A stretch of DNA of 32,091 bases from Spirochaetota bacterium (GCA_009787025.1 WRGT01000051.1:1-32091); one strand, 5' to 3'. Numbered from the stretch's first letter, positions 7,344 to 15,062 are shown. Notes: generated from the sequence alone by a model not told the origin. Numbers and translations: made by a program.

Positions 7344-8258
7344 ATGAAAAAAAGTTTTTGTTTTAAAATAATTTCACCAATCATTATTTTGTTATCTGCG
7401 CTTATTTTGACTGCAGGCGGAGGCGATTCTAAAGACCTTAAAATAGAGATGGTCTATATAAAAGCCGGGACTTTTATGATGGGGAGTCTTGTGACTGAGC
7501 CGGGTCGTTATGATGATGAAACTCAACATCAAGTAATTCTGACAAACGGCTTTTACATGAGCAAGTTTCAGGTAACTCAGAAATTATGGAAACAAGTGAT
7601 GTGGATAAATCCCAGCAAATTTAAAGGCGATAATCTCCCTGTGGAGAATGTATCGTGGTATGACGCAATTGTATTCTGTAACAAGCTGAGTATAAAAGAG
7701 GGCTTCAAACCTGTATATAGCATATCCGAAAATATTAATCCTGACGAGTGGGGACCAACGCCTGTAGATAAACTTAAGGCGTGGGACGATGTTGTAATGA
7801 TAAACGGAGCTAATGGTTATAGATTGCCTACAGAGGCTGAGTGGGAGTATGCCTGCCGTGCAGGAACAGCATCTGCATTTAATTGGGGAACAGACAATAT
7901 CACTGCCGATCAGGCGAATTTTAATGCATACTATCCCATAGGAAGCTCTGAGCTTTACAATAACAGTATGCCGGGAAAATACAAAGGAAAGACGATTCAA
8001 GTAGGGACCTTTAAGCCTGCCTGGGGTTTATATGACATGCATGGAAATGTGTATGAATGGTGCTGGGACTGGTATGGCGCTGATTATTATTCTGCCGGTC
8101 CTTCATCTGATCCTAATGGTCCGGCTTCCGGCGACTTTCGCATTATGCGCGGAGGGTCGTGGTTTAGTAACGGGCAGTACCTGCGTTCGGCTTATCGGAA
8201 CTACTCAGCCCCGTCTAATAAGACCGGCTACATTGGCTTTAGGGTTGCGCGCAGTTAA
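7344..8258 (+). CDS. Exported formylglycine-generating-enzyme-like (SUMF1) protein
   Basis: A 304-residue protein with an N-terminal signal or anchor (residues 4-26) followed by one FGE-sulfatase domain. Family landmarks are GTFMMGS (about 42-48), PVENVSWYDAIVFCNKLS, YRLPTEAEWEYACRAGT, GLYDMHGNVYEWCWDWYG and the C-terminal RIMRGGSWFS plus GFRVARS. The family includes true FGE, which oxidises a sulfatase cysteine, but most bacterial members are secreted proteins with other or unknown roles. The CXXXC copper-site cysteines of true FGE are not apparent near the C-terminus, and no sulfatase gene is in the window. Enzymatic FGE activity is therefore doubtful. GGGTGG precedes the ATG. It stands alone between repeats. 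Confidence 0.85.
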   Translation: MKKSFCFKIISPIIILLSALILTAGGGDSKDLKIEMVYIKAGTFMMGSLVTEPGRYDDETQHQVILTNGFYMSKFQVTQKLWKQVMWINPSKFKGDNLPVENVSWYDAIVFCNKLSIKEGFKPVYSISENINPDEWGPTPVDKLKAWDDVVMINGANGYRLPTEAEWEYACRAGTASAFNWGTDNITADQANFNAYYPIGSSELYNNSMPGKYKGKTIQVGTFKPAWGLYDMHGNVYEWCWDWYGADYYSAGPSSDPNGPASGDFRIMRGGSWFSNGQYLRSAYRNYSAPSNKTGYIGFRVARS

Positions 8259-8281
8259 TAAAACGGCGGTATAATTTTATT

Positions 8282-8479
8282 TTGTGTAATATTTTGTATA
8301 TTTGTATATTAGGAAAATATACATCTGATTATCACGAACATACGAGTTATTTTGCTATATTTTGGGGTTATTGGGAACCGGCAGCAAATAGTAACAGAGT
8401 TGTTTTTACGAAATGTATGGAAGACATCAAACAACAAATTGATAAAGATTATAGCAGGTTGAATAACGCATTGAAATAG
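8282..8479 (+). CDS. Doubtful small ORF or gene remnant
   Basis: An open frame of 65 codons from a TTG with no Shine-Dalgarno. The C-terminal part (about residues 29-65, ending DYSRLNNALK) looks protein-like, with a Trp/Tyr cluster GYWEP and an amphipathic Lys/Asp-rich helix. The N-terminal part looks random. I recognise no family. It may be the tail of a decayed gene in this accessory stretch, or a chance ORF. Confidence 0.2.
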   Translation: MCNILYICILGKYTSDYHEHTSYFAIFWGYWEPAANSNRVVFTKCMEDIKQQIDKDYSRLNNALK

Positions 8480-8563
8480 TATATTCAATAAACTTGCTCT
8501 AATTCGTCTTTATCTAAAGTGGGCTTCGGACCACAACCCAAATAAATCTACAGTGTAGGGGTA

Positions 8564-8595
8564 GGGTCAGAGCCTGTAATTTTTGTAATTTGACC
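8564..8595. repeat. REP-like motif copy before tRNA-Val
   Basis: GGGTCAGAGCCTG (8564-8576) followed by TTTGTAATTTG (8582-8592), the same word pair as at 77-124. GGTCA (8565-8569) and TGACC (8591-8595) are inverted repeats, so the unit can fold. Confidence 0.45.
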
Positions 8596-8620
8596 GGATA
8601 TATAAATTAATAAAAATATA

Positions 8621-8650
8621 TTGACAATGATATCCGCTTAAAAATATTGA
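8621..8650 (+). promoter_or_regulatory. Candidate promoter of tRNA-Val
   Basis: TTGACA (8621-8626), 18-bp spacer, TATTGA (8645-8650), 14 bp before the mature tRNA 5' end. thrS may be read from the same transcript. Confidence 0.5.
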
Positions 8651-8664
8651 GTTAATATTTATGA

Positions 8665-8738
8665 GGGTGGTTAGCTCAGTTGGTTAGAGCGCCTGCTCGA
8701 CACGCAGGAGGTCACTGGTTCGACTCCAGTATCACCCA
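8665..8738 (+). tRNA. tRNA-Val (GAC)
   Basis: A complete cloverleaf of 74 nt. The acceptor is 8665-8671 with 8731-8737 (one G-U pair). The D arm begins TAGCTCAG. The anticodon stem CCTGC/GCAGG (8692-8696, 8704-8708) has loop TCGACAC, giving anticodon GAC at 8699-8701. The T arm is ACTGG-TTCGACT-CCAGT. Discriminator A is at 8738 and CCA is not encoded. Position 33 is C rather than the nearly universal U. The gene ends 58 bp before the thrS start. Confidence 0.93.
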
Positions 8739-8796
8739 ATACGAACTGAGATTTCGAGATTTAAGGTAAAAAGTAATTAGCTGCGGAGCCATTAAT

Positions 8797-10719
8797 TTGA
8801 ACGATAAAATAACAATAACATTGCCTGACAAAAGAAAGATAGAAGTTGAAAAAGGTACAACCTTATATGATATAACCGGTCAGATAGGAAAGTCTCTGCA
8901 AAAGGCTGCGCTTGCAGCTGAGGTTAACGGCATATTGTGCGATCTGTCAACCTCTGTTGAAGCCGACAGCGGGATTAATATAATAACCTTTGATTCCGAT
9001 AAGGGAAAGAGTCTCTACTGGCATTCAACCTCACATCTTATGGCACAGGCAGTGAAGAGACTATATCCTGATGCAAAGTTTGCCATAGGTCCGTCAATAG
9101 AGAATGGATTCTATTATGATATAGATATGGAAAAATCTCTTTCGCCCGAAGATTTGACGGCAATTGAAGCAGAGATGGAAAAAATCGTTGAAGAGAAGCT
9201 TGATATAAAAAGAGAGGACATGTCACGGTCTGAGGCTATAGATTATTTTAAAAAGACAGGTGAAATCTATAAAGTAGAACTCTTAAACGAATTTCCAGAT
9301 GATAGAGTATCATTATACAGGCAGGGAGAGTTTGCCGATCTCTGCCGCGGACCCCATGTAATAAATACCGATAAATTAAAGGCATTTAAACTGCTGTCCA
9401 TTGCAGGCGCTTACTGGCGCGGCGATGAAAAAAATAAAATGCTCCAGCGAATATATGGAATATCATTTACAGATAAAAAAGAATTAACAAAGCATCTGGA
9501 ATTTTTAGAAGAGGTAAAAAAACGGGATCACCGTAAACTTGGGAAGGAGCTTGATCTCTTTAGCTCGCATGAAGATGTAGGCGGGGGACTTATCCATTGG
9601 CATCCTAAGGGGAGCAGGCTTAGAGTTAATATTGAAGATTGGTGGAGAAAGGAACATTATAAAAACGGTTATGAAATACTCTACACGCCTCATATAGGGA
9701 GAGCGCATCTATGGGAAACTTCAGGTCATCTTGGATTTTATAAAGACAGCATGTACTCTCCGATGGATATAGAAGGCAGTGAGTATTTTATTAAACCGAT
9801 GAATTGTCCCTTTCACATTAAGATATATCAAAATTCACTGCGTTCATACAGGGACCTCCCTCTAAGATTTGCAGAGCTTGGAACTGTTTACAGATATGAA
9901 AAATCCGGCGTATTACACGGACTGCTCAGGGTTCGCGGATTTACACAGGATGATGCCCATATATTTTGTACGCCGGCACAGATAGATGATGAGGTGAGAG
10001 AGGTCCTGCGCTTTTCTTTATGGATATGGAAAACTCTGGGATTTACGGATATTAAGGCATATTTGGCAACAAAACCCGAAAAGAGTGTGGGAGATCCCGA
10101 TAGATGGATAACTGCTCAGGAATCGCTAAGAAAGGCTATTGAGAGTGAAAATCTTCAGGTAGAATTAGATGAGGGCGGCGGCGCATTCTATGGTCCTAAG
10201 ATAGATCTTAAAATCAGAGACGCAATAGGCAGAGAGTGGCAAATGACCACAATTCAATTTGATTTTAATATGTCGGAAAGATTTGAAATGACATTTGTCG
10301 GAGAGGACGGCCAAAAACACAGGCCCTATATGGTACACAGAGCGCTGCTTGGATCTATGGAGAGATTTATCGGTATCCTCATTGAACATTACGCAGGTAA
10401 ATTTCCTGCATGGTTTGCCCCTGTTCATGCAATACTTATAAGTGTTTCAGACGAGCAGTCTGCTGCTGTTTTGAAGGTAAAATCCGAAATGATAGATATG
10501 GGTTTCAGACCTGAAACAGATCTGCGCAATGAATCCGTAGGATATAAAATAAGAGAAGCGGTTTTACAGAAGGTTCCCTATATATGTGTTTTCGGGAAAA
10601 ATGAGGTTGAAAACAGAACGGTTTCCGTTAGAAAAAGGGGTGAGAATAACTCTGTGACTATGAGCCTTAATGAGTTTTATAAAATACTGAATGACGATAT
10701 TGTGAATAAAATTCCGTAG
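8797..10719 (+). CDS. thrS: Threonyl-tRNA synthetase
   Basis: A full-length 640-residue class II synthetase that charges tRNA-Thr. In order: TGS domain (about 1-64), editing/SAD domain (about 65-225) with H76 and H80 of the HSTSH motif, catalytic core (about 245-540), and anticodon-binding domain (about 545-640). The zinc ligands are visible as C337 (MNCPFH), H388 (DDAHIF) and H514 (YMVHRALLGS), close to the E. coli numbering. Translation starts at TTG 8797, supported by GGAG at 8785-8788 and the correct N-terminus; there is no ATG in a suitable place. The stop codon lies inside a 45-bp palindrome. The gene precedes infC-rpmI-rplT, a classic order. No T-box leader is seen. Confidence 0.97.
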   Translation: MNDKITITLPDKRKIEVEKGTTLYDITGQIGKSLQKAALAAEVNGILCDLSTSVEADSGINIITFDSDKGKSLYWHSTSHLMAQAVKRLYPDAKFAIGPSIENGFYYDIDMEKSLSPEDLTAIEAEMEKIVEEKLDIKREDMSRSEAIDYFKKTGEIYKVELLNEFPDDRVSLYRQGEFADLCRGPHVINTDKLKAFKLLSIAGAYWRGDEKNKMLQRIYGISFTDKKELTKHLEFLEEVKKRDHRKLGKELDLFSSHEDVGGGLIHWHPKGSRLRVNIEDWWRKEHYKNGYEILYTPHIGRAHLWETSGHLGFYKDSMYSPMDIEGSEYFIKPMNCPFHIKIYQNSLRSYRDLPLRFAELGTVYRYEKSGVLHGLLRVRGFTQDDAHIFCTPAQIDDEVREVLRFSLWIWKTLGFTDIKAYLATKPEKSVGDPDRWITAQESLRKAIESENLQVELDEGGGAFYGPKIDLKIRDAIGREWQMTTIQFDFNMSERFEMTFVGEDGQKHRPYMVHRALLGSMERFIGILIEHYAGKFPAWFAPVHAILISVSDEQSAAVLKVKSEMIDMGFRPETDLRNESVGYKIREAVLQKVPYICVFGKNEVENRTVSVRKRGENNSVTMSLNEFYKILNDDIVNKIP

Positions 10720-10755
10720 TAGAGACAATGGCATGCCTTGTCTTTACTACGGAAT
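10711..10755. repeat. Dispersed palindromic repeat, copy 2, overlapping thrS stop
   Basis: ATTCCGTAGTAGAGACAA (10711-10728) pairs with TTGTCTTTACTACGGAAT (10738-10755), with one G-U pair in RNA, around TGGCATGCC. The core GTAGAGACAA.GGCAT.CCTTGTCT.TAC matches the element at 3273-3301. The first nine bases encode the last two thrS codons and its stop. A T-run is missing, so termination activity is uncertain. Confidence 0.8.
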
Positions 10756-10849
10756 TGAAAAAATATGCTTTTAAATGAATTTTTTATTGATTTTAATAAC
10801 ATTATTCGGTCATTTTGACAAAAAATAAGATTTTTGGGGGTGTTATAAT

Positions 10850-11395
10850 TTGCAAAATAGAGGTAAGGGTTCAAATAAGGATAAGTTTGATAAATTCAGG
10901 ATTAATGAAGAGATTATATCCGAGAATGTAAGATTGGTAGGAGAAGAGGGTGAGCCTGTAATAATATCCATAAGCGCGGCTCTTTCGATTGCTAAAGAGA
11001 AAAATTTAGACCTTGTTGAAATTACCACAAATCAGGAACTCCCGGTAGTTAAGATTGTTGATTATAGTAAATTTAAGTTTGATCAGATAAAGAAAGCAAA
11101 AGAGGCAAAGAAAAAACAAAAGATTGTTCATGTTAAAGAGATTAAAATGCGTCCTGCAATAGATGATAATGATTTTACTCATAAAGTGAATAGAGCAAAA
11201 GATTTTCTTGATAAAGGGGATAAAGTAAAATTTACATTAATGTTCAGAGGACGCGAAATGGTTCACCCTGAACTCGGTTTTGATGTAATGGAAAAGATAC
11301 AAGATGTTTTAAAAGATATTGGAACAATAGAGAAAAAACCGATCCAAGAGGGAAGAAATATTACAATGTATATGATGCCGACATCTAATAAATAG
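10850..11395 (+). CDS. infC: Translation initiation factor IF-3
   Basis: A 181-residue IF-3 of normal size that binds the 30S subunit and proofreads initiator tRNA and start codon. The N-terminal domain spans about 16-85 (RINEEIISENVRLVGEEGEP); the linker is Lys-rich; the C-terminal domain spans about 92-178 (KEIKMRPAIDDNDF, FTLMFRGREM). The start is TTG 10850 with GGGGG at 10836-10840 as Shine-Dalgarno. No ATG fits the family N-terminus. infC is often started by an unusual codon in other bacteria, which allows feedback control; UUG is a milder case. TTGACA at 10815-10820 has no well-spaced -10. It heads infC-rpmI-rplT. Confidence 0.96.
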   Translation: MQNRGKGSNKDKFDKFRINEEIISENVRLVGEEGEPVIISISAALSIAKEKNLDLVEITTNQELPVVKIVDYSKFKFDQIKKAKEAKKKQKIVHVKEIKMRPAIDDNDFTHKVNRAKDFLDKGDKVKFTLMFRGREMVHPELGFDVMEKIQDVLKDIGTIEKKPIQEGRNITMYMMPTSNK

Positions 11396-11437
11396 ATAAA
11401 AATCATAGATAAAGAATGAGAAATAAGAGGTAAAGAA

Positions 11438-11635
11438 ATGCCTAAAATTAAAACTAATAGTGGAGCTAAAAAGAGATTCACTATAACAAAGAATGGTAAA
11501 GTTAAATGCGGATCAGCCTTTAAAAATCATATTCTAGAGAAAAAATCATCTAAACGCAAAAGAGGTTTAAGAGGGCAAAGTGTGATTTCGGAAGCAGAAG
11601 TTCCAAAAGTAAAAAAAATGTTACCGTATGTTTAA
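11438..11635 (+). CDS. rpmI: 50S ribosomal protein L35
   Basis: A 65-residue, strongly basic protein starting [14 protein letters not shown] and containing [12 protein letters not shown] and KKMLPYV, the standard L35 pattern and length. AGAGG lies before the ATG. It sits 42 bp after infC and 30 bp before rplT, the conserved operon order. Confidence 0.97.
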   Translation: MPKIKTNSGAKKRFTITKNGKVKCGSAFKNHILEKKSSKRKRGLRGQSVISEAEVPKVKKMLPYV

Positions 11636-11665
11636 TAATATTTGTAAAGATGGAAGAGGGATATA

Positions 11666-12019
11666 ATGGCTAGAGCTACAACAGGAATAGTACACCAGAA
11701 GAGAAGAAGAAAAATTCTTAAAGATGTGAAAGGGTATAGAGGAGCAAGGAGTAAGCTTTTTAGAACAGCTAAGGATGCAAGAAGAAGAGCTCTTCAAAAT
11801 TCATATAAACATAGAAGAATGAAGAAAAGGGATTTCAGATCTCTTTGGATTATGCGAATAAATGCTGCAGCAAGAGCTTGCGGTATGTCTTATAGTAAGC
11901 TTATGGGAGCGCTGAAGAGTAATAATATTGATATTAATAGAAAGATGCTGGCTGAAATTGCAGTTAGAGATATGGATGCATTTAGAAAAATTGTAGAAAA
12001 TGTGAAAAAAGCTGCTTGA
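11666..12019 (+). CDS. rplT: 50S ribosomal protein L20
   Basis: A 117-residue L20, normal length. It starts MARATTGIVHQKRRRKILKD, with the basic RNA-binding N-terminal arm (YRGARSKLFRTAKDARRRAL) and the globular tail (DFRSLWIMRINAAARACGMS). In other bacteria L20 represses its own operon by binding leader or intercistronic RNA; no such structure could be confirmed here. The operon terminator follows at 12071-12102, inside the next ORF. Confidence 0.97.
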   Translation: MARATTGIVHQKRRRKILKDVKGYRGARSKLFRTAKDARRRALQNSYKHRRMKKRDFRSLWIMRINAAARACGMSYSKLMGALKSNNIDINRKMLAEIAVRDMDAFRKIVENVKKAA

Positions 12020-12046
12020 ATCAACAAAATTTAAAGTATAAGTTGA

Positions 12047-12952
12047 ATGAGGAATTTTTTTGTAATTTTAAACAGCGCGTTGGTTATTGCGCTGTTTTTT
12101 TTATCAGACCTATACCCCCTTTCTCTAACAAGGAGCTGCTATACCACACCTGACGATAAAATTGATTTAACCTTTAAAGAAGAATTTGTCCATATAGATA
12201 ATATGAACAGGAAGGATGTTTTTTCTTTTGATATTGGTATTTCTGATAAAACAACCATGGGATTTGATTTTTCTCTTATTCATAGTAAGTATTATGAAAC
12301 GGATATAAGAGAGGTTGGCGATATTTTTTTTGATTTATGGCATTTCTTAGGGGATTTTTATAATAATTCTATAACTTCAGGTATTGGTATGACTATTAGG
12401 ATTCCTGCAGGTAGGGATGCCTATATAGATGAAAAATATAGAAATCTCTCCTTTGGAAATGACGAATTAAAGATAATTGCAGTTTTATCTAATAAGATTA
12501 CAGATAGAGAGAGGATGATATTTAATGTAAGCTATACCTTTCGAGGAGCAAGGGAGGAGGATTTTTATAGAGGATTTAACTTTAATCCTGTGAAAAATAA
12601 TACATATAAATCGTTTTTTGGCTTAAATCCTTTTTTTAGGGGTTCGTTTTTAGACAAGGAGAGGCTTAAAAATGATTATGCTGCTATAGCAGTTGGATTA
12701 ATAACACCAAGGCTATATCCATGGATTTTTTATAGTGAAATTTACTATTCATCAAGGATATATCAAGGTAAAGACGGCTGTGAGGGGATTAATATAGAGG
12801 GAGACAATGTAAATCCGTTGCTGCTATCTTTAGGCATGAAATATTTTTTTTCAGATTCGCTCTACTTAGAGGTTGCGGAAGTTGTTGATTTATTGATGAA
12901 CACCGGATATATTAAAAGCAGATCGGATTTTAGCATAAATATATTTTTTTAA
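12047..12952 (+). CDS. Predicted outer-membrane beta-barrel protein
   Basis: A 301-residue protein with an N-terminal signal peptide (about residues 1-26). The remainder is dominated by alternating strands rich in Tyr, Phe and Gly (FSFDIGISDKTTMGFDFSLI, MIFNVSYTFRG) and a C-terminal Phe, as in transporter-like barrels. The final strand ends FSINIFF. No named family is recognised. It starts 27 bp after rplT with no Shine-Dalgarno, and codons 9-19 form the intrinsic terminator of the ribosomal operon. Expression would need readthrough, or a ribosome to disrupt the hairpin. A start further downstream is possible but would lose the signal peptide. Confidence 0.7.
   Translation: MRNFFVILNSALVIALFFLSDLYPLSLTRSCYTTPDDKIDLTFKEEFVHIDNMNRKDVFSFDIGISDKTTMGFDFSLIHSKYYETDIREVGDIFFDLWHFLGDFYNNSITSGIGMTIRIPAGRDAYIDEKYRNLSFGNDELKIIAVLSNKITDRERMIFNVSYTFRGAREEDFYRGFNFNPVKNNTYKSFFGLNPFFRGSFLDKERLKNDYAAIAVGLITPRLYPWIFYSEIYYSSRIYQGKDGCEGINIEGDNVNPLLLSLGMKYFFSDSLYLEVAEVVDLLMNTGYIKSRSDFSINIFF
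12071..12102 (+). terminator. Intrinsic terminator of infC-rpmI-rplT
   Basis: AACAGCGC (12071-12078) and GCGCTGTT (12089-12096) form an 8-bp stem with a 10-nt loop, followed by a run of T to 12102. It lies 52 bp after the rplT stop and within codons 9-19 of the following ORF. Confidence 0.85.
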
Positions 12953-12976
12953 ATTAGAATAGTTATGTAATTCTGC

Positions 12977-13006
12977 TTGACGTATAATTTTTATTACTAC
13001 TATACT
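12977..13006 (+). promoter_or_regulatory. Candidate promoter of the zapB-like/zapA unit
   Basis: TTGACG (12977-12982), 18-bp spacer, TATACT (13001-13006). The first gene starts at 13206, so the leader would be near 190 nt. Confidence 0.45.
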
Positions 13007-13205
13007 ATTTATATAATTATTACGGAGATTAATATATATGTTATTTTATGTGTAGTCTTTTCCGAATTAATGACTTTTTATATTGATTCCGATAAGTATT
13101 ATAGAGGTAAATATTTGATTTTACAGTGCTCAAATTTATGTTAAAAGTTGTATATTTTAATTATAAATAATTATTTTAATAATGGGAAATAATTGGAGGT
13201 AATAT

Positions 13206-13880
13206 ATGATAACAATGCAGCAGCTTGAAGAACTTGAAAGCAGAGTAGTAAAGGCTTTACATCTTATTGGCGAATTAAGGACAGAGAATGCAAAACTTGA
13301 ACATGATAATGAAGCTCTAAAAGGAGAAGTAGAAGAGGCAAAGCTTACTCTTGAGGAGAAAGAACAACTAATAGAAAAAATCAAGAAAGAGCTTGATGTT
13401 ACTACTAAGGAGCTTAAAGAACTGACTGAAAAAGAAGAAATTCTTGAGAAGAAAATAATAAGTCTTCTTGGGAAGCTTGATGTTCTCCAAAGCGGGATTC
13501 CAATTCAACAACAATCTAAAACATCTTCACGAGTAGATGAGCCTGCAGTCAATGAAGACAAATTTGACATTGGGGAGCTTGATGAAGATATCAAAGTTGA
13601 GAGTATTGATGTAGGTGAGCCTGCGCATTTTGAGGAAAATGATGATATAATAATTATAGATGATGCAGATGATATTCAGTTTAAGAAAGAGGTTAAAGGG
13701 AAGAGCGATCTGCATGAAGATGGAGATGATATTATAATACTTGAAGATGAAGATGGTATTTTAATAGATGATAATGATGTTATTGCAGAAACAAAGAGTA
13801 AGGGTAAGAGTAAGAGCGATGCCAAAGCTGTAGAATATGAAGATGACGATATTATAGTAATAATAGATGATGAAAAATAG
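13206..13880 (+). CDS. ZapB-like coiled-coil protein with acidic Ile-rich repeats
   Basis: The 224-residue product has an N-terminal coiled coil (about 5-90, starting LEELESRVVKALHLIGELRT) resembling ZapB, then an acidic disordered region (about 105-224). That region has three Asp/Ile clusters: NDDIIIIDD (145-153), GDDIIILED (173-181) and DDDIIVIIDD (213-222). A strong GGAGG precedes the ATG. The gene is 10 bp upstream of zapA, supporting a role in Z-ring assembly through ZapA. Classical ZapB is about 80 residues and lacks the acidic tail, so the tail is an addition. The clusters may be docking motifs or aggregation-prone; this is inference. Confidence 0.65.
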   Translation: MITMQQLEELESRVVKALHLIGELRTENAKLEHDNEALKGEVEEAKLTLEEKEQLIEKIKKELDVTTKELKELTEKEEILEKKIISLLGKLDVLQSGIPIQQQSKTSSRVDEPAVNEDKFDIGELDEDIKVESIDVGEPAHFEENDDIIIIDDADDIQFKKEVKGKSDLHEDGDDIIILEDEDGILIDDNDVIAETKSKGKSKSDAKAVEYEDDDIIVIIDDEK

Positions 13881-13890
13881 CAGGTGAATT

Positions 13891-14208
13891 ATGGAATCTG
13901 GTAAAGTAAAAGTTACAATTCTTGGGCAAACATATAATATTAAAGGTGATACATCTCCTGAATATATTTTAGAACTTACTGATTATGTTAACAAAAAAAT
14001 TGAAGAGATAAGTGATAATGTTGTAAACGGAAATCTTCTGCAGATTGCTATTCTCGCTGCTCTAAATATTGCTGATGAATGTTTCCAGAGCAGGAAAATC
14101 ACTAATGGGATTGAAGGCGTTCTTGAATGTAAAACAAAAGAATTAATAACGCTTTTAGATGAAGGGATTATTGGAGATACTTTTTCCGGGTCAGATTTAA
14201 TTTTATAG
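13891..14208 (+). CDS. zapA: Cell division protein ZapA
   Basis: A 105-residue ZapA that would crosslink FtsZ filaments at the division ring. The N-terminal beta region is KVKVTILGQTYNIKGDTSPE, followed by the helix EYILELTDYVNKKIEEIS and a longer C-terminal helix that dimerises in the family. It is probably translated from the same mRNA as the preceding coiled-coil gene (10-bp gap, AGGTG before the ATG). Confidence 0.85.
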   Translation: MESGKVKVTILGQTYNIKGDTSPEYILELTDYVNKKIEEISDNVVNGNLLQIAILAALNIADECFQSRKITNGIEGVLECKTKELITLLDEGIIGDTFSGSDLIL

Positions 14209-14473
14209 TTCGGAATGGATGTAAATTATAAACGACATAATATGTAAAACGACCATTTTACTTTAATCAAATTTTTATAGCTGACTTAAGATGTTTCATT
14301 CATATTTTTTTTTCTCAAGTTATAGTATTTATAATAAAAAATTTTATTTTTACTTATTTTAATTGAATTATTATTCAGTTTTTATTATATATTCTTAAAT
14401 CTATTTTGTTTTAGCTCTTTAACTTGAGCTGTAAGCAATAAGTTGAAAATGTTTGAGTTCGCAGGTAATTTAT

Positions 14474-15046
14474 ATGGAAACTAATAGAGTTACAAAATCA
14501 GCAAATGATGGAAAATTAGTAAAAGATGAAGATATAATAAGTATAGAGACGTCTACGGATTCTGCTCAAAGCAGTGATGTGGCGCAATTAGTTAGTTTTC
14601 TGATTGATGAAACCGAATATGCAGTTGATATTCTTGTTGTTAATGAGATACTTAGATATCCTGAAATAACAAGACTTCCAAATACTCCAAAGTTTATTAG
14701 AGGCGTTATTAATCTTAGAGGAAATGTAATTCCGGTTGTTGATGTGAGGCTTAGATTCGGATTTTCCAAGGGGAGTATTACTGATTTAACGCGTATAATT
14801 GTAGTTGATACAGGAGGAAAACAGATAGGGCTTCTTGTAGATAATGTCTATCAGGTTGTAAGAATTCCCACTGCAAATATAGATCCCCCGTCAGAAATAA
14901 TTACAGGAGTATCTGAAGAATTTATTTCCGGTATAGGGCGGTTTAATGATAGATTAATTATTTTGCTTAAAATGTCTTATTTAATTTTTCTTGAAGATAA
15001 AGTTGGAGCCAAAGAGGTGTCATCTTTAAATTCAGATAATCAATAG
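14474..15046 (+). CDS. cheW: Chemotaxis coupling protein CheW
   Basis: A 190-residue CheW linking chemoreceptors to CheA. The domain runs about 35-180 and contains EYAVDILVVNEILRYPEITR, FIRGVINLRGNVIPVVDVRL and ISGIGRFNDRLIILLKM. A polar N-terminal extension of about 35 residues precedes it. The ATG at 14474 is chosen over an in-frame TTG at 14453 because AGGT at 14463-14466 is well placed. cheA follows 16 bp downstream. About 265 AT-rich bases separate it from zapA with no clear promoter; a flagellar sigma-28 site was sought and not found. Confidence 0.93.
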   Translation: METNRVTKSANDGKLVKDEDIISIETSTDSAQSSDVAQLVSFLIDETEYAVDILVVNEILRYPEITRLPNTPKFIRGVINLRGNVIPVVDVRLRFGFSKGSITDLTRIIVVDTGGKQIGLLVDNVYQVVRIPTANIDPPSEIITGVSEEFISGIGRFNDRLIILLKMSYLIFLEDKVGAKEVSSLNSDNQ

Positions 15047-15062
15047 AATGGAGTAGATTGTT

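Larger units (their letters stand above)
8259..8664. other. Gene-poor stretch between FGE-like gene and tRNA
   Basis: It contains a doubtful 65-codon ORF (8282-8479), a small imperfect hairpin with TTCG loop at about 8519-8534, the REP-like motif pair at 8564-8592, and the tRNA promoter at 8621-8650. No terminator with a T-run was found for the FGE-like gene. Confidence 0.55.

Noticed and set aside
7584-8000. 138-codon minus-strand ORF inside the FGE-like gene
   Set aside because: Antisense to clear SUMF1 motifs, with no start signals or family resemblance.
8519-8534. Terminator after the FGE-like gene or small ORF
   Set aside because: The hairpin has a mismatch and no T-run follows.
10815-10849. 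TTGACA plus TATAAT as the infC promoter
   Set aside because: The spacer is 23 bp and the TATAAT touches the start codon, so it is not a workable promoter pair.
14209-14473. Flagellar sigma-28 promoter upstream of cheW
   Set aside because: No TAAA with properly spaced GCCGATAA-like box was found; GCAATAAG near 14436 is too weak a match.
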